In this document: positions 35,279 to 42,762 of the stretch, in pieces | Layout: every line of letters starts with the position of its first letter | How positions within the stretch are numbered: the first letter of the stretch is position 1 | Assembly (NCBI RefSeq): GCF_024195295.1 | Contig: NZ_JAMFTH010000001.1 | Coordinates: 496,001-560,000, forward strand | Direction: 5' to 3' | Origin: Gilvimarinus xylanilyticus | Lineage (GTDB): Bacteria; Pseudomonadota; Gammaproteobacteria; Pseudomonadales; Cellvibrionaceae | DNA length: 64,000 bases | Position numbers and translations under genes: made by a program | The notes under the pieces: model-generated | What the model saw: only the letters and a program-made list of their open reading frames with translations | Databases searched by the model: none | Told to the model about the DNA's origin: nothing

Positions 35279-35302
35279 GTTTGTCCCTCCGTCTAGTTAA
35301 TA

Positions 35303-35322
35303 ATATTAGATATATCTAAAAT
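35303..35322 (-). promoter_or_regulatory. Putative BigR/SqrR operator
   Basis: TTAGATATATCTAA at 35306-35319 is a perfect 14-bp palindrome; the symmetry extends to 20 bp with one mismatch. It lies 25-45 nt before the repressor start, in an AT-rich patch. A looser TTAG/CTAA pair follows at about 35331-35350. The position suits autorepression of the sulfide operon. Confidence 0.75.
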
Positions 35323-35434
35323 AGCAACACCTAAATTAGTTAAGTCTAATGTAGAGATGTAAGTTTTTATCCCATCTCACGAGTCGGCAGCCAGTTAAGG
35401 TACAATGCGCGCAGTTTTCAGTGGTTGGACGGGT

Positions 35435-36478
35435 ATGCGGGTATTAATTGTTAAATTGAGCTCAATGGGGGACTTGGTGCAGACCTTGCCCGCCGTGACC
35501 GATGCCGCCCGCGCCATTCCCGGTATTCGTTTTGATTGGGCCGTGGACGAAGCTTTTGCCGAAGTGCCCACCTGGCATCCATCGGTTGAGCGCACCATTG
35601 TCTCGGCTCACCGGCGCTGGAAGCGCAGCCTTAAAACCGCCTGGCGCTCCGGTGAGTTAACAGCCTATTGGCACACCTTGCGCGAGCAAAAGTACGACTT
35701 GGTGCTGGATGCGCAAACCAGTTTTAAAAGCGCTACCGTAGCCCGTATGGCTCGCGGTTTACGCGCGGGGCCCGATGCCGATTCGGTCCGCGAGAAGGGC
35801 GCGCACCTGTTTTACCAGCGCCGCTTTAAAGTCGCCCAGCATATTCTGGCAGTAGACCGCTGGCGGGATTTGTTTGCCGTCGGGCTGGAATACGAGCGCC
35901 CGCAAACGGCCCCCGAGTTTGGCCTGGCCGAGCGCGAGTGGCCTGTACAAACGATCACCGATAACCCCTATATAGTGGCGGTAACCAACGCTAGCTGGCC
36001 CACCAAATGTTTGCCAGAACAAAGCTGGCAGGCGCTGATCGATTTGGCCGCGGAAAAGGGGTTGGACGTTCTTTTACCCTGGGGCTCGCCCGCCGAGCGC
36101 GAAACAGCCGAGCAAATTGCCGCCGGGCGCCGCAACGCCAAGGTGCTGGAGCGCATGACGCTCACCCAGTTGGCGGGGCTGCTGCACGCAAGCCAGGGCG
36201 CCGTGTGTAACGATACCGGCCTGGCTCATATTTCCGCCGCACTAGGTAAACCCACGGTGACGGCTTACGGCCCGACCGATCCAAAATTAATTGGCGCCAC
36301 CGGCCCGCACTCTACCCATATCGTCGCTCCCGGCTATATTTGTGACGAGTGCGGCAAACGCCTGTGCCGCCACGAAGACGCCACCGCCGCTAACGGCCAG
36401 CCGGGCCAGCGCCCGCGCACGCTTGATGTGATAACCGGCGAGCAGCTGTGGCACGCACTTAATCAACTTCAGAACTGA
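35435..36478 (+). CDS. waaC: Lipopolysaccharide heptosyltransferase I
   Basis: 347 residues from the ATG at 35435 (the frame opens 30 bases earlier, but [20 protein letters not shown] is the typical family start). GT9 glycosyltransferase marks: [28 protein letters not shown] and [20 protein letters not shown] for nucleotide-sugar binding. It adds the first heptose to Kdo2-lipid A on the cytoplasmic face. It is followed after 14 nt by gltX. The C-terminal segment with [13 protein letters not shown] is a cysteine-rich end seen in several WaaC proteins. Confidence 0.92.
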   Translation: MRVLIVKLSSMGDLVQTLPAVTDAARAIPGIRFDWAVDEAFAEVPTWHPSVERTIVSAHRRWKRSLKTAWRSGELTAYWHTLREQKYDLVLDAQTSFKSATVARMARGLRAGPDADSVREKGAHLFYQRRFKVAQHILAVDRWRDLFAVGLEYERPQTAPEFGLAEREWPVQTITDNPYIVAVTNASWPTKCLPEQSWQALIDLAAEKGLDVLLPWGSPAERETAEQIAAGRRNAKVLERMTLTQLAGLLHASQGAVCNDTGLAHISAALGKPTVTAYGPTDPKLIGATGPHSTHIVAPGYICDECGKRLCRHEDATAANGQPGQRPRTLDVITGEQLWHALNQLQN

Positions 36479-36492
36479 CACAAGAGACACTT

Positions 36493-37989
36493 ATGACCGT
36501 TCGCACCCGTATCGCCCCGTCGCCCACCGGCGACCCCCACGTAGGCACCGCTTACATTGCGCTGTTTAACCTGGCCTTTGCCCGCCAGCACGGCGGCCAG
36601 TTTTTACTGCGCATTGAAGACACCGACCAGACCCGCAGCACCGCCGAATCCGAGCAGGCCATTTTAGACAGCCTGCGCTGGTTGGGCCTGGAGTGGGACG
36701 AGGGGCCAGACGTGGGCGGCGACCACGGCCCCTACCGCCAGAGCGAGCGGATGGATATTTACAAACAATACGCCGACCAGCTGATCGAAAAAGGCCATGC
36801 CTTTTACTGTTTTGCTACCAGTGAAGAGCTGGACGAAATGCGCCGCGAACAGCAGGCGCGCGGCGAAACCCCCAAATACGACGGCCGTGGTTTAAAACTG
36901 ACCGAGGCCGAAGTTCAGGCCAAACTGGCGGCCGGCGAGCCCTATGTAGTGCGCATGAAAATTCCGGAAGAGGGCGTGTGCCAGGTAGACGACATGCTGC
37001 GCGGGCAAATCGACATCGACTGGGCGCAAGTGGATATGCAGGTGCTGTTAAAAGCCGACGGCATGCCCACCTACCATCTGGCGAACGTGGTGGACGACCA
37101 TCTGATGGGCATCACCCACGTGATTCGCGGCGAGGAGTGGATTAACTCCGCCCCCAAACACTTAAAGCTGTACGAATACTTCGGCTGGGAAGCACCCGTG
37201 CTGTGTCACCTGCCGCTGCTTCGCAACCCGGATAAATCCAAGCTCAGCAAGCGCAAAAACCCCACCAGTATTCTCTACTACCAAAAGGCCGGCTACCTGC
37301 CCGAGGCGGTGCTTAACTACCTGGGCCGCATGGGTTGGTCCATGCCCGACGAGCGCGAAAAGTTCACCCTGGCGGAAATGCAAGAGCACTTCGACATCAA
37401 TCGCGTGAGCCTGGGCGGCCCCATCTTCGATGTGGAAAAGCTCAGCTGGCTAAACGGCCTGTGGATTCGCGAAAACCTGGACACCGAAGCACTGGCCGAT
37501 CGCCTTGGCGAGTGGATGCTGAACCGCGACAACCTGTTAAAAGTATTGCCCCACGCGCAACAGCGCATGGAAACCCTGGGCGATTTTATCCCCCTGGTGG
37601 CCTTTCTGGCCTCGGGCCAGCTGCCACTGACCGAAGCGGATTTTGCGGCCAATAAGCTGGAGCTGGACGAGCAAAAGCAGTTGCTGCAATTTGCCCTGTG
37701 GCGCCTTGAGGCGCTGCGCAGCTGGGAGCGCGATGAAATCTTTAACGCGCTCAAAGAGTTGTCGGGCCAAATGGGCATTAAGCTCAAAGACTTTCTGGCG
37801 CCGATTTTTGTCGCTATTGCCGGCACCACGGCGTCTTTCTCGGTAATGGATTCCATGACCCTGCTGGGCCCTGATATGAGCCGTACGCGTTTGCGTCAGG
37901 CGATTAATGTGTTGGGCGAGCCTGGGAAGAAGCAGCTTAAGAAGTTGGAGAAAGCCTATGCGGCTTTGGGGAGTAATCCTGCGGATTAA
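36493..37989 (+). CDS. gltX: Glutamyl-tRNA synthetase
   Basis: 498 residues, the normal length of bacterial GluRS. The HIGH-type motif is in [14 protein letters not shown] (residues 8-21). The KMSKS-type motif is KSKLSKRKN near residue 250. Other marks are [30 protein letters not shown], and a helical anticodon-binding end. It charges tRNA-Glu. It begins 14 nt after waaC, so the two may share a transcript. The accessory repeat region starts at once after its stop. Confidence 0.97.
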   Translation: MTVRTRIAPSPTGDPHVGTAYIALFNLAFARQHGGQFLLRIEDTDQTRSTAESEQAILDSLRWLGLEWDEGPDVGGDHGPYRQSERMDIYKQYADQLIEKGHAFYCFATSEELDEMRREQQARGETPKYDGRGLKLTEAEVQAKLAAGEPYVVRMKIPEEGVCQVDDMLRGQIDIDWAQVDMQVLLKADGMPTYHLANVVDDHLMGITHVIRGEEWINSAPKHLKLYEYFGWEAPVLCHLPLLRNPDKSKLSKRKNPTSILYYQKAGYLPEAVLNYLGRMGWSMPDEREKFTLAEMQEHFDINRVSLGGPIFDVEKLSWLNGLWIRENLDTEALADRLGEWMLNRDNLLKVLPHAQQRMETLGDFIPLVAFLASGQLPLTEADFAANKLELDEQKQLLQFALWRLEALRSWERDEIFNALKELSGQMGIKLKDFLAPIFVAIAGTTASFSVMDSMTLLGPDMSRTRLRQAINVLGEPGKKQLKKLEKAYAALGSNPAD

Positions 37990-38016
37990 TGGTTTTTGCC
38001 GGGAGCGTAGCTCCCT

Positions 38017-38107
38017 GGCGATACTTGCGTGAGCGTCTTGCTCACTTACCCCCTAAAATCGGTCTGCGTTCGGCTCGTTCTCAGGGGCCCCTGGGGGGGG
38101 GGGGGGG
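38017..38107. repeat. Intergenic repeat, copy A (ends in a 15-base G run)
   Basis: This stretch begins GGCGATACTTGCGTGAGCGT, carries CTGCGTTCGGCTCGTTCTCA and ends AGGGGCCCCTGG plus Gs. It matches 38316-38398 over about 85 bases. The inner stems differ by compensating changes: GTGAGC/GCTCAC here and CACGC/GCGTG there. That pattern points to a conserved RNA or DNA hairpin. Only non-coding sequence is involved. Confidence 0.75.
38093..38107. repeat. Run of 15 G
   Basis: Fifteen consecutive G bases as written, at the end of repeat copy A. The matching end of copy B has only five. Runs this long slip in replication and are also error-prone in sequencing, so the exact length is not to be trusted. 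Confidence 0.85.
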
Positions 38108-38315
38108 CAGGGTCGGATTTGTGGGTGAGCCCGAGCCTCAGGGAGTTCTTAATTCAGCTTTTTCCGTACTTCTCGCCCTCTGTCGCCGGGCGGGCGAAGC
38201 ACTTTTCTGCTTGTCCAGCAAAGTACTCAAAAGAGGACACCCCGGCGTCTGGCCCTTCGGGTTCCCTCGCTCCGGCCGATTTTTGTAGGCCGTATCGACG
38301 CGCCGTCCCAGGCGC

Positions 38316-38398
38316 GGCGATACTTGCGCACGCGTCCATGCGTGCTTACCCACAAAAATAGGCCTGCGCTCGGCTCAGTCGCAGGGGCCCCCTGGGGG
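38316..38398. repeat. Intergenic repeat, copy B
   Basis: It starts GGCGATACTTGCGCACGCGT, then CTGCGCTCGGCTCAGTCGCA, and ends AGGGGCCCCCTGGGGG. It is the second member of the pair described at 38017-38107, in the same orientation, about 300 bp further on. It ends about 37 bases before the disrupted tRNA copy. Confidence 0.75.
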
Positions 38399-38434
38399 TG
38401 CCGGATTCAGAAATCGGTGCCTAGTGTGTGCTTT

Positions 38435-38574
38435 TGGGCCTTAGCTCAGCTGGGAGAGCGCAACGCTGGCAGTGTTGAGGTTAGTGGGTCACAAATTCGC
38501 CGGGAGCGAATTTGCACGGCGGATGCCGCCCGGAGTGTGGGGCACATGGATGTGCCCCATGCATCCCGCTAGGC
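38435..38574 (+). pseudogene. tRNA-Ala(GGC) copy split in the T-loop by a 72-nt element
   Basis: Bases 38435-38490 align one to one with the first 56 bases of the intact tRNA-Ala at 38807, with few changes; the D arm and the GGC anticodon arm are kept. The match stops exactly after the T-loop TTC (here GTC). Then 72 foreign bases follow (38491-38562). The tRNA resumes with ATCCCGCTAGGC at 38563-38574 and then decays, with no CCA. The insert thus takes the place of G57 in standard numbering. The insert has three hairpins and recurs three more times downstream. Bases 38575-38764 hold nothing I recognise. Confidence 0.85.
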
Positions 38575-38764
38575 GGGGGTTCTATCAGTGCCTAGCGTGT
38601 TTCGACGTCCAATCTCGTGATTTATAGGTATGGGCTCAACAGTCTCAATACGGGCTAGATAAAGCTGATTCGCTTCCGAGGCCTTCGTGCTGCTGAAAAA
38701 TCAGGCAGATTGGGTAATGCCTGCTCGCTAAGACAAAAATCTATAAATTTCTGTATTCGAAGTG

Positions 38765-38793
38765 TTGACAGCTCCCCGTCTCGCGCCTATTAT
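38765..38793 (+). promoter_or_regulatory. Sigma-70 promoter of tRNA-Ala
   Basis: TTGACA at 38765-38770 and TATTAT at 38788-38793 with 17 nt between. A GC-rich discriminator (GCGCACC) follows, typical of stable-RNA promoters under stringent control. The tRNA begins 13 nt after the -10 box. The split copy at 38435 lacks such boxes. Confidence 0.85.
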
Positions 38794-38806
38794 GCGCACC
38801 TCTTTC

Positions 38807-38882
38807 GGGGCCTTAGCTCAGCTGGGAGAGCGCAACACTGGCAGTGTTGAGGTCAGCGGTTCGATCCCGCTAGGCTCCACCA
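38807..38882 (+). tRNA. alaW: tRNA-Ala(GGC)
   Basis: 76 nt with an encoded CCA end. The acceptor stem GGGGCCT/AGGCTCC has one G-T pair. The D arm is GCTCAGCTGGGAGAGC. The anticodon arm is CAACA-CTGGCAG-TGTTG with anticodon GGC at 38840-38842. The T arm is GCGGTTCGATCCCGC. All standard pairs are present. It has its own promoter and terminator. The gene symbol is the usual one for this isoacceptor in E. coli. Confidence 0.97.
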
Positions 38883-38891
38883 AACACAAAA

Positions 38892-38922
38892 CCCTCTGTC
38901 CGACAGGACAGGGGGTTTTTTT
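38892..38922 (+). terminator. Terminator of tRNA-Ala
   Basis: CCCTCTGTCC at 38892-38901 pairs with GGACAGGGGG at 38906-38915 (one G-T pair), followed by seven Ts. Related GGACAGGGGG-plus-T strings recur near 39270-39285, suggesting that tRNA-plus-terminator units were duplicated here. Confidence 0.92.
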
Positions 38923-38957
38923 GTTTGTGGGGCTTGTGGGTGAGACCGCTGACGCGC

Positions 38958-39046
38958 GGTTCACAAAATCGCCGGGAGCGAATTTGCACGGCGAACGCCG
39001 CCCGCAGGGTGGGGCACATGGACGTGCCCCATGCATCCCGCTAGGC
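38958..39046 (+). repeat. T-loop element, copy 2
   Basis: GGTTC at 38958-38962, then 72 bases (38963-39034) nearly identical to the insert in the split tRNA, then ATCCCGCTAGGC at 39035-39046. Stems are visible: TCGCCGGGAGCGA, CGGCGAACGCCG and TGGGGCAC-ATGGA-C-GTGCCCCA. The flanks are the tRNA-Ala T-arm halves, although the rest of a tRNA is not recognisable here. Confidence 0.8.
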
Positions 39047-39144
39047 GGACAGCCGAAGTCCCACACCTACTTACGAGGCTCCCACAAGTACGGGGGTTTT
39101 TTGTTTGTTCCGCTGAAAGATCAGCGGGAGGGAGGCTTAGCTCC

Positions 39145-39229
39145 GGTTCAGAAAATGGCAGGATAGCCATTTTGCACAGCGCATGCTGCCCGTAGGGCGA
39201 GGGCCTAGGATGGCCCGAGTGCATCCCGC
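39145..39229 (+). repeat. T-loop element, copy 3 (diverged, structure kept)
   Basis: GGTTC at 39145-39149, 73 bases, then ATCCCGC at 39223-39229. The stems have changed on both sides: AAAATGGC against GCCATTTT, CAGCGCATGCTG, and GGGCC-TAGGAT-GGCCC. Keeping the pairs while changing the bases shows selection on the folded form. A TTAGCTCC string just before it recalls the tRNA D arm. Confidence 0.75.
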
Positions 39230-39383
39230 GAATCGTCGAAGTCCCGCCGCTATGTGCGATAGCCTCTTCAGGACAGGGGGTTTTTGTTTGTGGGCTTTGT
39301 CGGGTGAGACCGCTGACGCCAGCGTGTTTGATGTGCATGGATGCGCAAATGTCGCGGGCGCAGGAAGCGCAGGAGCGACCTCT

Positions 39384-39507
39384 AATTCGCCGGGAGCGGA
39401 TTTGCACGGCAAACGCCGCCCGCAGGGTGGGGCGCAGGGACAAGGTGAATGCCTCTGAGAGGCAGAGAGGGCGGCCTGGGCCGAGTGCCCCGTGCATCCC
39501 GCTAGGC
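39384..39507 (+). repeat. T-loop element, copy 4 (extended third hairpin)
   Basis: The segment AATTCGCCGGGAGCGGATTT, a CACGGCAAACGCCGCC arm, then a third stem enlarged by about 40 bases (between GTGGGGC and GTGCCCC), closing with ATCCCGCTAGGC at 39496-39507. The GGTTC flank is lost. As in copies 2 and 3, a GTCGAAGTCC-like tail follows. Confidence 0.7.
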
Positions 39508-39654
39508 GGGCAGTCGAAGTCCTACGCATCTCAGTCTCTCGTATACTCCTGCACCGTCAGAGTGGGTCGGTCAGAAAACCGCGCCAGCCAACATTGCCTT
39601 CTCAGCCTTCGGCCGGCGGTTATGGGAGCTTCGAATTTAAGGTTTGCTCGGCCC

Positions 39655-39679
39655 GTGTTCAGGGGAAACCCTTGAACAC
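39655..39679. repeat. Short inverted repeat
   Basis: GTGTTCAGGGG, a 3-nt loop AAA, then CCCTTGAACAC. It is close to the start of the AT-rich cassette region. It may be a remnant end of a mobile element; no gene is attached. Confidence 0.5.
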
Positions 39680-39786
39680 TAGAGGTCAGGTGTCATTTAT
39701 CCAAAACATTTTTCTCTATAAATCAGAGTGATAGCCTCGCCTTGCGCCAAACGGTAAAAACAATTACATTGAAATCCAAATTAATT

Positions 39787-39912
39787 CAGTCGCACTTTCC
39801 TCAGACAAGGAGTTGTCAAAATATGCTCTCTTTTCTTTTAATATCAAACGCTTGCGTTTCGCACTTAAGGCAGTTCCTACAGGAGATAGGATGCGAGAGA
39901 AAAGTGCGACTG
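39787..39912. repeat. Inverted repeat before the gene cassette
   Basis: CAGTCGCACTTT at 39787-39798 and its exact complement AAAGTGCGACTG at 39901-39912 enclose about 100 bases, with an inner AAACGC-TT-GCGTTT hairpin at 39846-39859. The cassette boundary at 39930 lies 18 nt further on. It may be an enlarged attC-like site of a lost upstream cassette, but the outer core site is not convincing. Confidence 0.5.
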
Positions 39913-39930
39913 AGTCGCATGAACTAGCTG

Positions 39931-40596
39931 TTATGCCTCTAGGTAAGACGAACTATGGAAAAGAGACCGAATAAATCTGAAGAGCTGTTTCTATCTCTTG
40001 GATACAACAGATTCTATGACTTGTTCGATGAAATCATGGAAGATGAATTCTGGGAAAAAGAAGATTGGTATAGGTTTAGCAAAGTATCGAATATATTCGC
40101 CGTATATTCTGAGCTGTTGATGTACGAACCATTCAAGTATGTACTTGAATCTATAAAGAAGCAGCGTCCACCCATGGAATCTGAAATAGGTGGCCCCTTG
40201 TTCAAGTTCGTACGAAATATCCTTGCGCATTTCCCCGTCTTTGAAACATGGAATGATGTTTGGGTAAGCAAAGAATTAGTAAATTGGCAGAGAGAAGGTC
40301 TTACTATTGATCGATTTCTAAAAAAGTACTCTGGCCATGACGAGGTTAAATATCGGTTCTGGGAGGCTGAGAAAAAACGGATGACCTACATGAGCATAAG
40401 CTTTCCGAAAAAATATGATGAAAACAAGATATATCTTAAAGATATAATCGCAGAAAAAGACGGGGTTAAATTTTCACTTTTTATGATGCGTCAAATTATA
40501 AATACACAGGTGGAGTCCGTCGGTGAAAAGGCATAACAAAGCAAGCAAATGGGACAATTGTTACGCTGCGCTTCACAATTGCCCCTTCTTGCGGCG
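39931..40596 (+). mobile_element. Integron-type gene cassette
   Basis: The cassette begins after the G of GTTATGC (39930-39936) and ends at the G of GTTAGGT (40596-40602). Its first bases TTATGC are complementary to GCATAA at the start of its attC (40531), as required for a cassette that was once a circle. It carries a single gene in the forward direction whose stop codon overlaps the attC. Base composition is clearly more AT-rich than the flanking chromosome. No integron integrase is visible within this window. Confidence 0.85.
39955..40536 (+). CDS. Unknown cassette-borne protein
   Basis: 193 residues, rich in Glu, Lys, Phe and Trp, with no signal peptide or membrane helix. Segments such as RNILAHFPVFETWNDVWVSK and FWEAEKKRMTYM suggest a helical soluble protein. 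The RNILAHFPVF segment recalls an R-x4-H arrangement, but it is not enough to call a HEPN fold. The start lies 24 nt into the cassette, and the TAA stop is within the attC core GCATAAC. I recognise no family. The low GC, cassette setting and isolated gene point to horizontal transfer. Confidence 0.8.
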   Translation: MEKRPNKSEELFLSLGYNRFYDLFDEIMEDEFWEKEDWYRFSKVSNIFAVYSELLMYEPFKYVLESIKKQRPPMESEIGGPLFKFVRNILAHFPVFETWNDVWVSKELVNWQREGLTIDRFLKKYSGHDEVKYRFWEAEKKRMTYMSISFPKKYDENKIYLKDIIAEKDGVKFSLFMMRQIINTQVESVGEKA

Positions 40597-40602
40597 TTAG
40601 GT
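40531..40602 (+). mobile_element. attC: attC recombination site
   Basis: 72 bp bounded by GCATAAC (40531-40537) and GTTAGGT (40596-40602). Inner arms GCAAG/CTTGC and GGGACAATTGT/ACAATTGCCCC form an imperfect hairpin with unpaired bases. The loop TTACGCTGCGCTTC is of a kind common in chromosomal integron attC sites. It marks the end of the first cassette. Confidence 0.88.
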
Positions 40603-40609
40603 AATATTC

Positions 40610-40834
40610 ATGATTCGAGCCGCAATATTCTTAACTTGCATGACCTATTCGGCGTTGATATTCGCGTGCTCCTACCCTTCTAGAGGGGCACAATTCGACA
40701 ATTTAATTAATATCGAAAAAATTGGTCACAACGAATGGAATCTAATAGTCCCGAAGGACGTAGGCCTTCTCAAATATACGAGGGTCAGGTTGTGTAGCAC
40801 TGACGATTTGAAAGTCATTGTTTTAATAGGGTAA
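40610..40834 (+). CDS. Small putative secreted protein in second cassette
   Basis: 74 residues beginning 13 nt after the attC crossover point. The first 20 residues are hydrophobic (AIFLTCMTYSALIFACS), with a possible lipobox LIFAC. The mature part includes NEWNLIVPKDVGLLKYTRVR and a single further Cys. No family is recognised. Six bases separate it from the next frame, so the two are probably translated together. Confidence 0.65.
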   Translation: MIRAAIFLTCMTYSALIFACSYPSRGAQFDNLINIEKIGHNEWNLIVPKDVGLLKYTRVRLCSTDDLKVIVLIG

Positions 40835-40840
40835 ATACTA

Positions 40841-41455
40841 GTGGATTTTAGCGAGCCCAATCCTTACCGGCGTAATCTTCTAATAATGTCAATTGGGTAC
40901 ATCATACTGGCTCTGACAGATGCGAAAGTGGTTCCTGATCAGAGCGGCGCCTTCAGTATTGGGCTAATGAAGTTGCAAGTTGAAAAGCCAGAGCTATTAC
41001 CCATCATATCTATAGTTCTTTTGATCTGGTTTGCCTTCAGATTTCGAGCTAATGATCGCGTTGGCTATTCTGGCTGGCTGGCTGACATACAACGATCATT
41101 ATACTATTCATTTCTAGCACAGGAATATGCAAAATCACTTGCCCTTTCTCAAGGGTTTGATTGGGAGGAGGAAGCTGTACTGAGATATAAAGGAGGTCTA
41201 ACCACGGTGCTCTTTTCGATACTTTTCGCTAGGCCAGGGCTGAACAGAGTTACCAGTATAGAGCCTTGGAAGTGCAGTCGAATCAATCATGTAAATGATC
41301 CCCTACCGCGCATTTCAAAATTACATAGGCTTGCGATCGCTTTGGACGTCATTGGGATACTGCTCAGCAGGCAAAATTCATTTGCTGACTTTATTCTTCC
41401 TTGGTGCCTTTTCCTAGTTGCATTATTGATTGCCGTTTTGAAGTTAGCTATATAG
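40841..41455 (+). CDS. Unknown membrane protein in second cassette
   Basis: Up to 204 residues from a GTG at 40841; an ATG at 40889 would give a shorter form. Hydrophobic helices lie near residues 12-28, 50-64 and at the C-terminus (ILPWCLFLVALLIAVLKLAI). A polar middle contains LYYSFLAQEYAKSLALSQGF. I recognise no family. Codon use is AT-rich, like the cassette before it. No second attC is found after it, so the cassette appears truncated. Confidence 0.7.
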   Translation: MDFSEPNPYRRNLLIMSIGYIILALTDAKVVPDQSGAFSIGLMKLQVEKPELLPIISIVLLIWFAFRFRANDRVGYSGWLADIQRSLYYSFLAQEYAKSLALSQGFDWEEEAVLRYKGGLTTVLFSILFARPGLNRVTSIEPWKCSRINHVNDPLPRISKLHRLAIALDVIGILLSRQNSFADFILPWCLFLVALLIAVLKLAI

Positions 41456-41465
41456 AGGGAGCACG

Positions 41466-41525
41466 GGGGCAGGTCTTGAATCGTGAATTCCAGAGTCAGC
41501 TTGTCGAGCTCGAAGACCTCGCCCC
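41466..41525. repeat. Long imperfect hairpin closing the accessory region
   Basis: GGGGCAGGTCTT at 41466-41477 pairs with AAGACCTCGCCCC at 41513-41525 with one bulged base. From memory the GGGGGCAGGTCTTGAAT wording resembles sequence near REP-associated transposase elements; this is an impression, not a match I could verify. It sits between the cassette genes and the AEC transporter and may mark the end of the inserted block. Confidence 0.5.
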
Positions 41526-41630
41526 TGTTACCCTTGGGCAGTTAACTCTTTAAACCCCCGCCTTAACCTTGACAAAACCTCGGCAAAAAGCGGAAGCTAA
41601 CACACCACACATATCTTCGTACGAGCCGCC

Positions 41631-42590
41631 GTGAATAACAGCGATTTACTATCCACCTTCATCTTTTCGGTATCGGTAAGCACACCTATTTTCTTGATGA
41701 TTGCCCTGGGCGCGGTATTGCGTCGTGTGGGCCTGATCGATGAAGCGTTTATCAACACCGCTTCACGCTTGGTTTTTTCCGTCGGGCTGCCGGTGTTGTT
41801 GTTTTTCAGTAACGCCAGTGCAGATTTTGGCTCGGCTACCGATGGTCGCATTATGATCGCCGTGGTTACCGGTGCTCTGCTTGTTTTTATACTGAGCTTT
41901 GTAACCGCCGGCTGGTTTGTGCGCGATAAAAAAGACCGAGGGGTTCTTACCCAGGCGGCCTTTCGCGGCAACCTGATTATTATCGGTCTGGCGTACTGTG
42001 CGAATGCCTATGGCGAGAAAGGTATCGCTATGGCGGCTTTGCCCTTGGCCGTTACCATCGTGCTGTACAACGTATTATCCGTTGTCGCCCTCAACCGTGA
42101 TCTAGACGGAGGGCGTGGTTTTCGCGGTGTATTCGCGGCTATTGCGCGTAACCCTTTGATTATCGGCATTGTCGCTGGGCTGATTTACGGTGCTTGGGGG
42201 CCATCTATTGCCGAGCCCATTCGCCGGGCGGGGGGCTATCTGGGAGATATGTCTTTGCCACTAGCGCTGTTGTGCGTCGGCGGGACGCTTAGCCTGAAAT
42301 CGCTGGGTCAAATGGGCGGAGGCGTACTGGCCGCTAGCTGCTGGAAACTGTTAGTCTCACCAGTAATAACGGTGACGCTGGCGCTGTTGTTGGGGCTTAA
42401 GGGCGATGCGGTTTCGGTGGTCTTTTTATTGGCGGCCGCACCCACCGCCACAGTAAGCTTTGTTATGGTGCGCGGCATGGGCGGAAATGCTGCCCTTGCG
42501 GCGACTATGATTGTGCAGACAACGCTATTCGGCTTGGTGAGCCTTACCATCGGGTTGTGGCTCGTCGAGGCGTTTGCTCCGACGCTGTAA
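41631..42590 (+). CDS. AEC-family (auxin efflux carrier-like) transporter
   Basis: 319 residues from a GTG, with about ten membrane helices in two five-helix halves. Family marks are TPIFLMIALGAVLRRVGLID, ASRLVFSVGLPVLLF and a second-half GDMSLPLALLCVGGTLSL segment. Bacterial AEC proteins move organic anions such as malate or malonate; the substrate is not evident here. GC content returns to the chromosomal level at this gene. Confidence 0.88.
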   Translation: MNNSDLLSTFIFSVSVSTPIFLMIALGAVLRRVGLIDEAFINTASRLVFSVGLPVLLFFSNASADFGSATDGRIMIAVVTGALLVFILSFVTAGWFVRDKKDRGVLTQAAFRGNLIIIGLAYCANAYGEKGIAMAALPLAVTIVLYNVLSVVALNRDLDGGRGFRGVFAAIARNPLIIGIVAGLIYGAWGPSIAEPIRRAGGYLGDMSLPLALLCVGGTLSLKSLGQMGGGVLAASCWKLLVSPVITVTLALLLGLKGDAVSVVFLLAAAPTATVSFVMVRGMGGNAALAATMIVQTTLFGLVSLTIGLWLVEAFAPTL

Positions 42591-42762
42591 GCCTTAGGGT
42601 TAAAAGCTTCGGGGACAATTTTAAACCGTAAGCCGAAACGGGACAGATTTATTTTTACGGCTGTTTGAACCATTTGAACGGAAAGCTCGTGGTATCGTTA
42701 AAAGGTTTTAAATAAGAAACGGCGGTTGATTTACGCATTGGAATTCTATAAAGGGAATATTA

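Noticed and set aside
38762-39675. Several open frames across the tRNA and T-loop element region
   Set aside because: They run through the tRNA gene, its terminator and non-coding structured repeats, and share peptide strings only because the DNA is repeated.
39740-39936. A full attC site before the first cassette
   Set aside because: The right core GTTATGC is present and an inverted repeat is visible, but the left core site is not convincing and the length, near 190 bp, is beyond the usual range. I call only the inverted repeat.
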